Assembly: GCF_012163145.1 (NCBI RefSeq)
Contig: NZ_JAAVTX010000008.1
Span: forward strand, 124,001-188,000
Direction of reading: 5' to 3'
Length of the DNA stretch: 64,000 bases
From: Falsiroseomonas frigidaquae
Lineage (GTDB): Bacteria > Pseudomonadota > Alphaproteobacteria > Acetobacterales > Acetobacteraceae
In this document: positions 31,743-40,440 of the stretch, piece after piece
Numbering within the stretch: position 1 is the stretch's first letter
Layout of the letters: each line of letters begins with the position of its first letter
Program-made: the position numbers and the translations under genes
The notes under the pieces: generated by a model
Database searches by the model: none
What the model was told of the DNA's origin: nothing
The model's input: only the letters and a program-made list of their open reading frames with translations

Positions 31743-33335
31743 ATGACCAACCAAGACCCGTTGCCGCGTGCCGCCCTCTATGTCGATTTCGACAATGTCT
31801 TCATGGCTCTGCTCCGCTGGGATGAGCGCGCGGCCTACGCCTTCGGTGAACGCCCCGATGCCTGGCTCGCCTGGCTGGAAGGGCGGGAGGAGGATGGCAA
31901 GCCGGCCATCCGCCGCACGCTGGTGCGCCGCTGCTACCTGAATCCGGGCGGATACTGGGACTTCCAGCCGGGCCGCCCGGTGGCGCGCTACCGCGCCACG
32001 AAGGACCTGCGGAACCGCACCTACTTCTCCGAATTCCGCGCCGCCTTCGTGCAGGCCGGCTTCGACGTGGTGGATTGCCCGCCCGTCGCCTGGCTGAAGA
32101 ACAGCGCCGACATGAAGATGGCGCTCGATATCCGGGAGGCGCTGGACCACCGCACCCGCTTCGAGGAATTCGTCCTGCTGTCCGGCGACAGCGACTTCCT
32201 GCCGGCGCTCGCCCGGCTGCGTGCGCATGACCGGCGCATCACCATCCTGGCGCAGGATACGGCGAAGGCGGCCTATCTGGCGGCGGCCGACCAGGTGGTG
32301 GGGCTGGATGAGTTCGCGCATGAGGGCATGGGCAACCTGCCCATCGCCCAGTTTTCCGCCACCGCAGTTGCCGCCGCGCCTGCCGCGCGCGCCGAATTGC
32401 CGCGCGGCGAATCCTCCCGCGCGGATCTGCCGGCGCTGCGGACCCAGGCCCTGGAATGGGTGCGGGAGGCGCTGGCGCGCAGCCCCGCCGGTGCGCTGCG
32501 CCTGACCGATATCGGCCAGGCCCTGCCGCGCGCCTTCCCGGCGCTACGGCACACCGATTATGCAGGCGCCGGATCGCTCGGCGCATTGATCGAGGAGGCG
32601 CAGGATCGCCGCCTGTCGCTCTCCGGCCCGCCGGCGCGGCGCTGGGTGTTCGATGCGGAACGCGGCACCGCGCCCGAGGATTCCCCCGCCGAGGACAAGG
32701 CGCCCGAGGAGAAGGCGCCCGAGGAGAAGCTGGGCGAGGACAAGTCCTGTGCGGAAAAGCCCGATGCGGACAAGCCGGGTGAGGAACAGCCGGGTGAGGA
32801 AAGGCCGGGTGTGAAGGCCGGCGAGGCCGAGCTCCCCGAGCCGATGCTGGCCGAAACCGCGGCATCCCCGGATGCGGTGGCGCCCGAGGCCGAGGCGGCG
32901 CCGCCCGAGACGGGCGCCGTCAGCGAGGTCGCGCTGCTGGAGGCACCGCAATTGCTGCGTGACCTGCTCTGGGGCTCGCGCGATCCGAAGGGCCTGCCGC
33001 ATGACCTGCCGGCCTTCGCCCCGGCGGAGCTCGGCTTCCTGCTGCGGACGATCGCCGCAACCCTGCCGCTGGAGCCGGCCACCGCCGCCCCCGAAATCGC
33101 CCGCGCCGCCGCCGCCGAGGGGCTGCATGTCTCGGCGCGGGAAGTCACGGCTCTGCTGCGCTGGCTGATGCGCGGCTACGTCAAGCTGCATGAGCCGCCG
33201 ACGCCGGAAGGCGCCGCCCGCCTGTCCCGCGTGCTGTTCGCCACCCTGGTCAACACCGCCCGCGCGGCTGGCGAGAAGCTGAGCGAGACGGAGACGGAGG
33301 CGCTGCGGGCCTGGACCCAGTCGGGCCTGGGGTAG
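31743..33335 (+). CDS. NYN-domain nuclease-like protein with LOTUS/OST-HTH module
   Basis: 530 residues from ATG 31743. Residues 10-195 form a NYN (PIN-like) domain: Asp15/Asp17 in YVDFDNVF, Asp123/Asp129 in KNSADMKMALDI and Asp149/Asp151 in SGDSDFLPAL, consistent with metal-dependent RNase activity. Residues about 230-300 look like an OST-HTH/LOTUS RNA-binding module (LEWVREALARSPAGALRLTDIGQAL). A low-complexity Glu/Lys/Pro linker with repeated PEEK-like units spans about 310-370, and a helical C-terminal region ends the protein. NYN plus LOTUS proteins are thought to act in RNA processing or decay; the target is unknown. It is a single gene, divergent from thrS. Confidence 0.82.
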   Translation: MTNQDPLPRAALYVDFDNVFMALLRWDERAAYAFGERPDAWLAWLEGREEDGKPAIRRTLVRRCYLNPGGYWDFQPGRPVARYRATKDLRNRTYFSEFRAAFVQAGFDVVDCPPVAWLKNSADMKMALDIREALDHRTRFEEFVLLSGDSDFLPALARLRAHDRRITILAQDTAKAAYLAAADQVVGLDEFAHEGMGNLPIAQFSATAVAAAPAARAELPRGESSRADLPALRTQALEWVREALARSPAGALRLTDIGQALPRAFPALRHTDYAGAGSLGALIEEAQDRRLSLSGPPARRWVFDAERGTAPEDSPAEDKAPEEKAPEEKLGEDKSCAEKPDADKPGEEQPGEERPGVKAGEAELPEPMLAETAASPDAVAPEAEAAPPETGAVSEVALLEAPQLLRDLLWGSRDPKGLPHDLPAFAPAELGFLLRTIAATLPLEPATAAPEIARAAAAEGLHVSAREVTALLRWLMRGYVKLHEPPTPEGAARLSRVLFATLVNTARAAGEKLSETETEALRAWTQSGLG

Positions 33336-33337
33336 CC

Positions 33338-34261
33338 TCAGTCCGGCGGCAGGATGCCGGCCAGCGCGGCATTCACCGCCTCCAGCCCGAGGCCGGATAG
33401 CGGCACATGCCGCAGCACCGCCACCGCCGGGCCGCGCGGGGCGCACAGCGCCGGGTCGCTGTCGCCGCCGAACAGTGCCAGCGTCGGGCAGCCGGCAGCG
33501 GCGATCAGATGCGTCGGGCCGGTGTCGTTGCCCAGCGCGAAACGGGCCTGACGGGCCAGTGCCGCAATTTCCGCGAAGCCGGTGCGACCGGCCAGGTTGA
33601 TGGCGCCGGGCGCGGCGGCGGTGATGCGCTCGGCCAGCGCTGCCTCCGCCGGGCCGCCCAGCACCACGCAGGGAACCCGGCTGGTGGCCGCGAAGGCGGC
33701 GAAGCGCGCTTCCGGCCAGCGCTTGCCGGGCCGCTGCGGCGATGCCCCCGGCACGAGCAGGGCGAAATCCGGCGGCAGGCCGAAGCCGCCCAGGTCGGCC
33801 GAGAGCCAATCCAGCGCCGGCGGCGGAAAATGCGTGATCCCCGCGCGTTCGAGCTGTTCGCGCTGACGCTCGATGGTGTGCAGCGAATCGCGGTCCGGAT
33901 TGTCATGCGGGTGGGAGGCGCCGCGCGCCACGCCGGACCACTCCACCCCCAGCCCGACCAGCCAACGGTAGCGGGAGGACCGGCCGGAGGTCTGCAGATC
34001 ATACACCCGCCCGAACCGCGCCTGGCGCAGCCGCCGGCGCAGGCCGAGCACGGCGCGCGGGTCGTGCCAAGCCGGGCGGCCCTCGGACCAGACCTCGTCG
34101 AACCAGGGGCTGCGGCGGGCGAGATCGGCGAAGGGGGGCGTTGTCAGCAGCACGATGCGCGCGCCGGGGTGGTGCGCGCGGATCGCGGCAAAGGGCCCGA
34201 AGGACTGCACGAAATCGCCCAGCGCGCCGAGCCGGATCACCAGGATGGCGGGCACGGTCAT
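33338..34261 (-). CDS. Glycosyltransferase family 9 (heptosyltransferase-like)
   Basis: 307 residues from ATG 34261 (MTVPAILVIRLGALGDFVQ). The N-terminal nucleotide-sugar fold (RLGALGDFVQSFGPFAAI) and the C-terminal signature FALGNDTGPTHLIAAAGCPTLALFG near residue 240-265 are typical of GT9, the ADP-heptose:LPS heptosyltransferases. It probably acts at the inner membrane in LPS core assembly. Overlaps the upstream GT4 gene by four bases (ATGA). The real donor sugar could differ from heptose. Confidence 0.85.
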   Translation of the reverse strand: MTVPAILVIRLGALGDFVQSFGPFAAIRAHHPGARIVLLTTPPFADLARRSPWFDEVWSEGRPAWHDPRAVLGLRRRLRQARFGRVYDLQTSGRSSRYRWLVGLGVEWSGVARGASHPHDNPDRDSLHTIERQREQLERAGITHFPPPALDWLSADLGGFGLPPDFALLVPGASPQRPGKRWPEARFAAFAATSRVPCVVLGGPAEAALAERITAAAPGAINLAGRTGFAEIAALARQARFALGNDTGPTHLIAAAGCPTLALFGGDSDPALCAPRGPAVAVLRHVPLSGLGLEAVNAALAGILPPD

Positions 34262-35382
34262 GCCAGGAACTCCCGATAGACGGCCAGCGTCGCCGCCTGC
34301 ATCGCGGCGGTGCTGTAGCGTGCCAGCACGGCCTGCCGCGCCGCATCCCCCACCGCCTGCCGCGCTTCCGCCGGCATCGCCAGCACCTGCGCCAGCAGCG
34401 CCGCCAGCGCCGCCGGGTCGCCCGGCGTCACGCGCCAGCCGATGACGCCGTGGTCCACCGTCTCCCGCGGCCCGCCGAGATCGGCGGCGATCACGGGCCG
34501 CGCCATGGCCTGGGCCTCGATGACGGTGCGGCCGAAGGCCTCGGCATCCGTGCTGGCATGCACCACCACATCGGCGGCGGCGAGTGCCAGCGCCAGTTCC
34601 GGCACATGGCCGAGGATGCGCAGCCGCCCGGCCACGCCGAGCTGCGCGGCCAGCGCCTGCAATTCGCGCAGATAGCCGTCACGCCCGCCGCCGGCCAGCA
34701 CCACGCGGGTATTGGCAGGTAGCAGCGGCAAGGCGCGCAGCAGCACCGCCTGGCCCTTCCAGCGCGTCAGCCGCGCCGGCAGCAGCAGCACCGCATCGCC
34801 AGGCTCTGCGCCCCATGCGGCGCGCTGGGCCGCGATCGCCGCCGCATCCACCAGCGCCGGGTCGAAGCGCCGCGGATCGACGCCGCGCGGGATCAGGCGG
34901 ATGCGCTCGGCCGGCACGCCGTGCCGCGCCTGCACCAGGTCCGCGATGAAGCGGCTGATCGCGATCACCCGGTCGCCACGCGCCATGACGGAATTGTACA
35001 GCCGCTTGCCCGGCAGGCCTTCATTGTAGGCGCCGTGATAGGTGGTGACGAAGGCCGCCCCGCTGCGTCGCGCCGCCAGCAGCGCCGACCAGGCCGGGGC
35101 GCGCGACCGGGCGTGGATGATCCGCACGCCCTCCGCCCGCGCCAGCGCCGTCAGCGCCGCCGCGTTGCGCCAGATGCCGACCGGCGATTTGGTGGCCAGC
35201 GGCAGCGCCACATGGCGCACGCCCAGCCGTTCCAGATCCGCCACCAGCGCACCCCCGGCCGAGGCCACCAGCGGCCGAAAGCCGGCATCGCGGATCGCCT
35301 CGGCGATCTCGATGGTGCCGCGCTCCACCCCGCCCGAGGCCAGAGCGGGCAGCACCTGGAGCACGGCGGGGGGCATTATCAT
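34258..35382 (-). CDS. Glycosyltransferase family 4
   Basis: 374 residues from ATG 35382 (M-I-M-P-P), with AGGAACG 8-14 bases upstream; ATG 35376 is also possible. The GT4 fold is shown by an N-terminal VLPALASGGVERGTIEIA, then DPRRF near residue 170, LLPARLTRWKGQAVLL near 197 and the E-x7-E element EAFGRTVIEAQAMARPVIA near 275. It probably adds a hexose to LPS core or another surface glycan, paired with the overlapping GT9 gene. Donor and acceptor are unknown. Confidence 0.87.
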   Translation of the reverse strand: MIMPPAVLQVLPALASGGVERGTIEIAEAIRDAGFRPLVASAGGALVADLERLGVRHVALPLATKSPVGIWRNAAALTALARAEGVRIIHARSRAPAWSALLAARRSGAAFVTTYHGAYNEGLPGKRLYNSVMARGDRVIAISRFIADLVQARHGVPAERIRLIPRGVDPRRFDPALVDAAAIAAQRAAWGAEPGDAVLLLPARLTRWKGQAVLLRALPLLPANTRVVLAGGGRDGYLRELQALAAQLGVAGRLRILGHVPELALALAAADVVVHASTDAEAFGRTVIEAQAMARPVIAADLGGPRETVDHGVIGWRVTPGDPAALAALLAQVLAMPAEARQAVGDAARQAVLARYSTAAMQAATLAVYREFLA

Positions 35383-35504
35383 GGCGCGACGTTCCTAGCC
35401 CCGCCGCCGTGGCACGTCCATCTGCCCGCCCCGGCGGGAGTTCACGGAACCCGCGCCTTGGCCCTACTGTGCCGCGGACGCCAAGAAGGGAAACACGGCC
35501 CGCC

Positions 35505-36689
35505 ATGACCCAGACCGAGCCGACCGCCGGCCTGCCCCAGGCCCATCTGCCCCAGGATTTGGACTCCGGCCATTTCGCGCTGCGCCTGATGACGCCGGAC
35601 GGACCCTCCGTCTTCGCGCTGCGCCAGGGCGCGGCCTTCGACATGACGCCCGCCTTCGGCACCGCCAGCGCCTGGCTGAACAGCGAGGACCCCATCGCCG
35701 CCATCACCGCGCGCGGCGTGCAGGCTGCGCTCGACCTGCCGGCGGCGCTGGCCAATGCGCACCACGCGGCGCGCGACCCGGCGCGGCCCTGGCTGCTGGC
35801 GCCGATCGACCTGCAGGTCATCAAGGCCGCCGGCGTGACCTATGTGCGCTCCATGCTGGAGCGCGTGATCGAGGAACGCTGCCGCGGCGATGCCAGCCAG
35901 GCGGAGGCGATCCGCGCCGAGGTGCGCGGCATGATCGGCGACGACCTGGCGAACCTGGTGCCCGGCAGCGCGGAAGCCGCGCGGGTGAAGGCGGCGCTGG
36001 TCGCCAAGGGCTGGTGGAGCCAGTACCTGGAGGTCGGCATCGGCCCGGATGCGGAGATCTTCACCAAGGGCCCCGTGCTGTCCGCCGTCGGCACCGGCGC
36101 CAAGGTCGGCGTCCACCCCTCCAGCCAATGGTCGAACCCGGAGCCGGAGGCCGTGATGGTGGTGAATGCGCGCGGGAAAATCGTCGGCGCGACGCTGGGC
36201 AATGACGTGAACCTGCGCGACGTGGAGGGCCGCAGCGCCCTGCTGCTCGGCCGCGCCAAGGACAACAACGCCGCCTGCGCCCTCGGCCCGCTTGTGCGGC
36301 TGTTCGATGAGGGCTTCACGCTGGAGGATGTGCGCCAGGCGGAGCTGACCCTGACCATCACCGGCCGGGACGGCTTCGCGCTGCAGGATAGCGGCCGCAT
36401 CGGCGCCATCTCCCGCGACCCGACGGAGGTGGTGGGCCAGATGATCGGTGCGCATCACCAATATCCGGATGGCGCGGTGCTGTTCCTCGGCACGCCCTTC
36501 TCGCCCTCCAAGGATCGCGGCGCGCCGGGGATGGGCTTCACGCATCACCCGGGCGATGTGGTCCGCATCGCCACCCCGCGCCTGGGCGCGCTGGAGAATG
36601 AGGTGGACCGCACCGATTCCTGCCCGCCCTGGAGTTTTGGCATTGGCGCGCTGATGACGAACCTGGCGCAGCGCGGCGTCCCCGCATGA
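35505..36689 (+). CDS. Fumarylacetoacetate hydrolase (FAH) family protein
   Basis: 394 residues from ATG 35505 (MTQTEPTAGLPQ) with AAGAAGGGA upstream; the longer frame back to 35409 crosses the divergent promoter. The C-terminal half carries FAH-type metal and active-site segments: PEPEAVMVVNARGKIVG near residue 210, GNDVNLRDVEG near 230 and DNNAACALGP near 250. The family covers hydrolases, decarboxylases and sugar-acid dehydratases acting on 2-keto acids; the 390-residue size suggests the sugar-acid or aromatic-acid branch. It overlaps the hydrolase gene by four bases (ATGA). Confidence 0.85.
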   Translation: MTQTEPTAGLPQAHLPQDLDSGHFALRLMTPDGPSVFALRQGAAFDMTPAFGTASAWLNSEDPIAAITARGVQAALDLPAALANAHHAARDPARPWLLAPIDLQVIKAAGVTYVRSMLERVIEERCRGDASQAEAIRAEVRGMIGDDLANLVPGSAEAARVKAALVAKGWWSQYLEVGIGPDAEIFTKGPVLSAVGTGAKVGVHPSSQWSNPEPEAVMVVNARGKIVGATLGNDVNLRDVEGRSALLLGRAKDNNAACALGPLVRLFDEGFTLEDVRQAELTLTITGRDGFALQDSGRIGAISRDPTEVVGQMIGAHHQYPDGAVLFLGTPFSPSKDRGAPGMGFTHHPGDVVRIATPRLGALENEVDRTDSCPPWSFGIGALMTNLAQRGVPA

Positions 36690-37429
36690 GGGAGGAGACC
36701 GGCCGGCTGGATGGCCGCCTGGCCTGGGCGCGGCTGCCGGGCCGTGGCCCCGGCGTGGTGTTCCTGCCCGGCTTCCGCAGCGACATGCAGGGCTCCAAGG
36801 CGCTGGCGCTGCGCGAGCATTGCGCCGCGACGGGGCGCGCCTTCCTGCGGCTGGACTATTCGGGCCACGGCGAATCGGCCGGGCGCTTCGAGGATGGCAC
36901 CATCGGCCAATGGGCCGCCGATGCGCTGGCGCTGTTCGATGCGCTGACGGAGGGGCCCCAGATCCTGGTCGGCTCCTCCATGGGCGGCTGGATCGGGCTG
37001 CTGCTGGCCCGCCAGCGCCCGGCGCGGCTGGCCGGCTTCATCGGCCTGGCCCCCGCCCCCGACTTCACCGCCGAGCTGATGTGGCCGTCCTTCTCGGAGG
37101 CGCAGCGGCAGGCGCTGATGCGGGATGGCGTGATCCACCTGCCGAGCCAGTATGGCGAACCGACGCCGGTCACCCGCGCGCTGATCGAGGAGGGCCGCAC
37201 CCAATCCGTGCTCGGCGGCCCGCTCGCCCTGCCCTGCCCGGTCCGCATCCTGCAGGGCATGGCCGACCCCGACGTGCCCTGGCAGCACGCGCTGCGGCTG
37301 GTGCAGGCGCTGGAGGGCGGCGATGTCCGCCTGCACCTGATCAAGGATGGCGACCACCGCCTGTCCCGCCCGGAGGATCTGCGCCTGCTGGCGGAGACGC
37401 TGGAAAGCCTGGTCAGCCCCCCGCCATGA
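36686..37429 (+). CDS. Alpha/beta hydrolase
   Basis: 247 residues from ATG 36686. Alpha/beta hydrolase core: VFLPGFRSDMQGSKA near residue 26 (oxyanion region), the nucleophile elbow GSSMGGW near residue 98, an Asp in GMADPDVPW near 192 and a His in KDGDHRLS near 222. The pattern (FLRLDYSGHGESAG then DGTIGQW) resembles the ABHD10-type thioesterase/esterase group. It is coupled to the FAH gene, so it may hydrolyse an ester or lactone feeding that enzyme; this is inference. Its end overlaps the minus-strand gene at 37413 by 17 bases. Confidence 0.83.
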   Translation: MREETGRLDGRLAWARLPGRGPGVVFLPGFRSDMQGSKALALREHCAATGRAFLRLDYSGHGESAGRFEDGTIGQWAADALALFDALTEGPQILVGSSMGGWIGLLLARQRPARLAGFIGLAPAPDFTAELMWPSFSEAQRQALMRDGVIHLPSQYGEPTPVTRALIEEGRTQSVLGGPLALPCPVRILQGMADPDVPWQHALRLVQALEGGDVRLHLIKDGDHRLSRPEDLRLLAETLESLVSPPP

Positions 37430-38252
37430 TGCGCGCCAGCCCCTCCCGGTAGGTCGGGCAGCGCCAGGCGATGCCGAGCGCCGCCTTGGTCGCGGCATTG
37501 GCGACGCGGCGGTTCTCCGCCCAGAAGGACAACGCCATCGGCGACATGGCCTGGCTGGCCTGTTCGAAGGGCACCTCCGGCGGCGGCGCCACGCCCAGCA
37601 ACCGCGCGGCTTCCGCCACCACATCCGCATTGGGCGCGGGCTCGTCATCCACCAGGTGCAGCACCCGCGCGCCGTGGCTTTGCTGGCGCGCCGCGGTGAC
37701 CACGGCCAGTGCGATGTCGTCCCGGTGGATCCGGCTGAAGGCATGGCCGGGCTTCACCACGCGCCGCGCCGTGCCGCGCCGCACATCGTCCAGCGCGCTA
37801 CGGCCGGGGCCATAGATGCCCCCCGTGCGGAACAGGTCCAGCGCCGCGCCGCGCGCCGCCGCCGCAGCCCGCCACGCCTCCTCCACCCGCAGGCGATGGA
37901 CGGAGCGGGCCTGGCCGGGGGCGGGCGGCGTCGTCTCATCCACCTCCGCCCCGCCGCGGTCGCCATAGACCCCGGTGGTGGAGAGGTAGCCGATCCAGCG
38001 CAGCCCGGGGGCGCGGGCGATGGCCGCCGCATGCGCCAGCAGCACCGGGCAGCCGGCTTCCTCCGGCCCGGCGGTGACGACCAGATGCGTCGCGGCCTCG
38101 ATCGCCGGCCCGGCTTCGGCGAATCGCACCACCGATACGGCCGCGGCGGCGCCGGGCTCGCGCGCCGTGCCGGTCACCGTGAAGCCGGCGGCAGCCGCTT
38201 CCGCCGCGATCGCCGCCCCGGAATAGCCAAGACCCGCCACCACCATTCGCAT
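37413..38252 (-). CDS. NAD(P)-binding epimerase/dehydratase-like protein
   Basis: 279 residues from ATG 38252 (MRMVVAGLGYSGAAIAAEAA), preceded by GGAGAAG; ATG 38246 is the alternative. Atypical extended-SDR fold with GLGYSGAAIA as the dinucleotide loop near residue 10, STTGVYGDRGGAEVDE near residue 95 and a long C-terminal helical part (YREGLARIM). This resembles the YeeZ-type SDR branch, whose reactions are mostly unknown. It ends inside the convergent hydrolase gene and is divergent from the TPR gene at 38318. Confidence 0.82.
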   Translation of the reverse strand: MRMVVAGLGYSGAAIAAEAAAAGFTVTGTAREPGAAAAVSVVRFAEAGPAIEAATHLVVTAGPEEAGCPVLLAHAAAIARAPGLRWIGYLSTTGVYGDRGGAEVDETTPPAPGQARSVHRLRVEEAWRAAAAARGAALDLFRTGGIYGPGRSALDDVRRGTARRVVKPGHAFSRIHRDDIALAVVTAARQQSHGARVLHLVDDEPAPNADVVAEAARLLGVAPPPEVPFEQASQAMSPMALSFWAENRRVANAATKAALGIAWRCPTYREGLARIMAGG

Positions 38253-38317
38253 TGCCAACACTTCTCCACCACCGGACAACTGGCGCCTTGCCGCGCCCAT
38301 GCGTAGGATCGCAGGCC

Positions 38318-39151
38318 ATGCGACGCCAGACCCGCACTGTCCTTCTCGGCGCCTTTGCCGCCGCCGCGTTTACGGCGCTGGGGGCGGTTGGCTGGGTGGC
38401 CCTCACGCCGACGCCGGCCCAGACGGCCGAGGACAGAATGCCGACGCCGCCGGAGCCGCCGCGCCTGGCCAATGGCCCGGAGTTCGAGCGCTGCCTGCTG
38501 CTGCTGCGCAGCGACCCGGAGGCCGCACGCAGCTTTGCCGAGACCTGGGGACGCGAAGGCGGCGGAGAAGGTGCGCGGCAGTGCCAGGCGCTGGCGCTGC
38601 TGGCGCTCGGCGAGCCGGCCGCGGCGGCGCAGCGGCTGGAGACGCTGGCCACCCAATCCGCAGCCAGCGGCCCGGCGCGCGCCGCGGTATACGCCCAGGC
38701 AACGCAGGCCTGGCTGATGGCCGGCGACGCCAACCGCGCCTATGGCGCAGCCACCCTGGCGCTGACCCTGTCGCCGGAGGATGTGGACCTGCTGGTCGAC
38801 CGCGCGGTGACGCTCGGCAGCCTGTCCCGCTACAACGAGGCGATCGAGGATCTCGACCGCGCCCTGGCGCTGGACCCGGAACGGGCAGAGGCGCTGGTAT
38901 TCCGCGCCGCCGCCTACCGGCACCAGGACCAGGTGGAACTGGCCGCGCGCGATATCGAGCGGGCGCTTGCCGCCGATCCGTCCAATGCCGAGGCACGGCT
39001 GGAGCGCGGAATCATCCGCCAGCTGCGCGGTGACGCCGCCGGGGCGCGGGAGGATTGGGAACACGCCATCGCGCTGTCCCCCAATTCGGCCACGGCCGAC
39101 CTCGCGGCGCAGAACCTGGCGCTGAACGAGGCCGGGCCGGCGCGGCGCTGA
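38318..39151 (+). CDS. Exported or membrane-anchored TPR-repeat protein
   Basis: 277 residues from ATG 38318. Residues 1-32 form a basic start and one hydrophobic helix (TVLLGAFAAAAFTALGAVGWVAL), giving a signal anchor. The rest is alpha-helical with tetratricopeptide repeats, clearest at SLSRYNEAIEDLDRALALDPERAEAL (split as about residues 168-190) and VELAARDIERALAADPSNAEA (about 210-230). TPRs mediate protein contacts, so this is probably an envelope assembly or scaffolding factor facing the periplasm. No enzyme motif is seen. It is followed by the tandem repeat at 39169. Confidence 0.8.
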   Translation: MRRQTRTVLLGAFAAAAFTALGAVGWVALTPTPAQTAEDRMPTPPEPPRLANGPEFERCLLLLRSDPEAARSFAETWGREGGGEGARQCQALALLALGEPAAAAQRLETLATQSAASGPARAAVYAQATQAWLMAGDANRAYGAATLALTLSPEDVDLLVDRAVTLGSLSRYNEAIEDLDRALALDPERAEALVFRAAAYRHQDQVELAARDIERALAADPSNAEARLERGIIRQLRGDAAGAREDWEHAIALSPNSATADLAAQNLALNEAGPARR

Positions 39152-39168
39152 CCGGACGGATCGGCGCC

Positions 39169-39348
39169 GGGTCCCCCGCCGCAGGCGGGAGAGGGTCCCG
39201 CGCCGCAGGCGGGAAAGGGTCCCGCGCCGCAGGCGGGAAAGGGTCCCGCGCCCCAGGCGGGAAAGGGTCCCGCGCCCCAGGCGGGAAAGGGTCCCGCGCC
39301 CCAGGCGGGAAAGGGTCCCGCGCCCCAGGCGGGAAAGGGTCCCGCGCG
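39169..39348. repeat. 24-bp tandem repeat array (7 full units plus part of an eighth)
   Basis: Units of 24 bases start at 39169, 39193, 39217, 39241, 39265, 39289, 39313 and, partly, 39337. The consensus is GGGTCCCGCGCC-CCAGGCGGGAAA; units 1-3 have CG instead of CC in the middle. Each unit carries TCCCGC and GCGGGA, or a near variant, as inverted arms, so the array can form a row of hairpins. It lies 17 bases past the TPR gene stop and 91 bases before the Bug-protein gene. Confidence 0.93.
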
Positions 39349-39438
39349 CGGGTTGCGGCCCCCGCCCCATCTGCCTAGGATTTCCCGCAACCCGGGATTT
39401 GTTCCAATACCCGGGGTCAATGAGGGAAGGAAAAAGCC

Positions 39439-40428
39439 GTGATAAAGGCATCGCGACGCAGGCTGCTCGGCCTTGGGGCCTCGCTGGCAGGGGGCGCGTT
39501 GGCCGCGCCCCGCCTCGCTCGGGCGCAGGATGGCTGGCCCGGGGATCGGCCGATCCAAATCATCGTGCCCTTCCCGCCCGGCGGCGGCACGGACATCAAC
39601 CTGCGCGCCATCACCGCGCATTTCCAGCGCCACCTGCCCGGCTCGCGCTTCGTCATCGTCAATCGCGGCGGCGCGGGCGGGGAGATCGGCTACACCGCCA
39701 TGGCCAGCGCCGCGCCGGATGGGCTGACGCTGGGCACCGTCATCACCCCCAGCCTGCAGACCATCACCATCGAGCGCCAGCCCCGCTACAAGCTGGAGGA
39801 TTTCGCCTTCCTCGGCACCATCGTGGAGGATCCGGGCGGGCTGCATGTGGCGGCCAACAGCCCGCTGCGCAGCGTCGCGGATCTGGTGGCGCATGCGAAG
39901 GCCAATCCCGGCGCCGTTGCGGTCGGCACCGCGGGCATCGGCTCCGACGACCACCTGCTGATGATCGGCCTGGCCCGCGCCGCGGATATCCGCCTGAACC
40001 ACATCCCCTATGCCGGCCAGGCGCCGACCGTGACCGCGTTGCTCGCCGGCCACATCCAGGTCGCCTCGATGAATATGGGGGAGAGCGTGGCGCTGATCCA
40101 GGAAGGCCAGATCCGGCCGCTGGCCTCCGCCGGGCCGCGGCGCTTCGGCATGACCCCGAATGTGCCGACCTTCCGCGAGGCCGGCTATGCGCTGGATACC
40201 GGCGTGGTCCGCAGCCTGGTGGTGCCCGCCGCGACGCCGGATTCAATCCGCCGGCGGCTGGAGCAGACCATCGCGGCGACAATGCGCGACCCGGCCTGGA
40301 TCGCGGAGGCGCAGCGCCTGTACATCCCGCTGCAATACCGCAGCGCGGAGGAAACCCGCGCCATCGTCTTCCGCGAGGCAGCCTCGCTGCGCCAGCTCTG
40401 GCAGCAGCAGCCCTGGCGCGATGCCTGA
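39439..40428 (+). CDS. Bug-type tripartite tricarboxylate transporter substrate-binding protein
   Basis: 329 residues from GTG 39439, preceded by GGGAAGGAA. The N-terminus has a twin-arginine-like signal (SRRRLLGLGASLAGGALAAP). The mature protein has family motifs IIVPFPPGGGTDINLRAI near residue 40, VNRGGAGGEIGYTAMASAAPDG (split about 73-95) and PYAGQAPTVTALLAGHIQ near 192. Bug/TctC proteins bind small carboxylates in the periplasm; ligand unknown. No TctA/TctB membrane genes are nearby. It is followed 12 bases later by a cyclase-family gene, so the three downstream genes likely degrade its ligand. Confidence 0.92.
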   Translation: MIKASRRRLLGLGASLAGGALAAPRLARAQDGWPGDRPIQIIVPFPPGGGTDINLRAITAHFQRHLPGSRFVIVNRGGAGGEIGYTAMASAAPDGLTLGTVITPSLQTITIERQPRYKLEDFAFLGTIVEDPGGLHVAANSPLRSVADLVAHAKANPGAVAVGTAGIGSDDHLLMIGLARAADIRLNHIPYAGQAPTVTALLAGHIQVASMNMGESVALIQEGQIRPLASAGPRRFGMTPNVPTFREAGYALDTGVVRSLVVPAATPDSIRRRLEQTIAATMRDPAWIAEAQRLYIPLQYRSAEETRAIVFREAASLRQLWQQQPWRDA

Positions 40429-40440
40429 AGGAGCCAGACG

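Noticed and set aside
39169-39348. A CRISPR array
   Set aside because: The 24-bp units are directly adjacent, with no spacers between them and no cas genes nearby.
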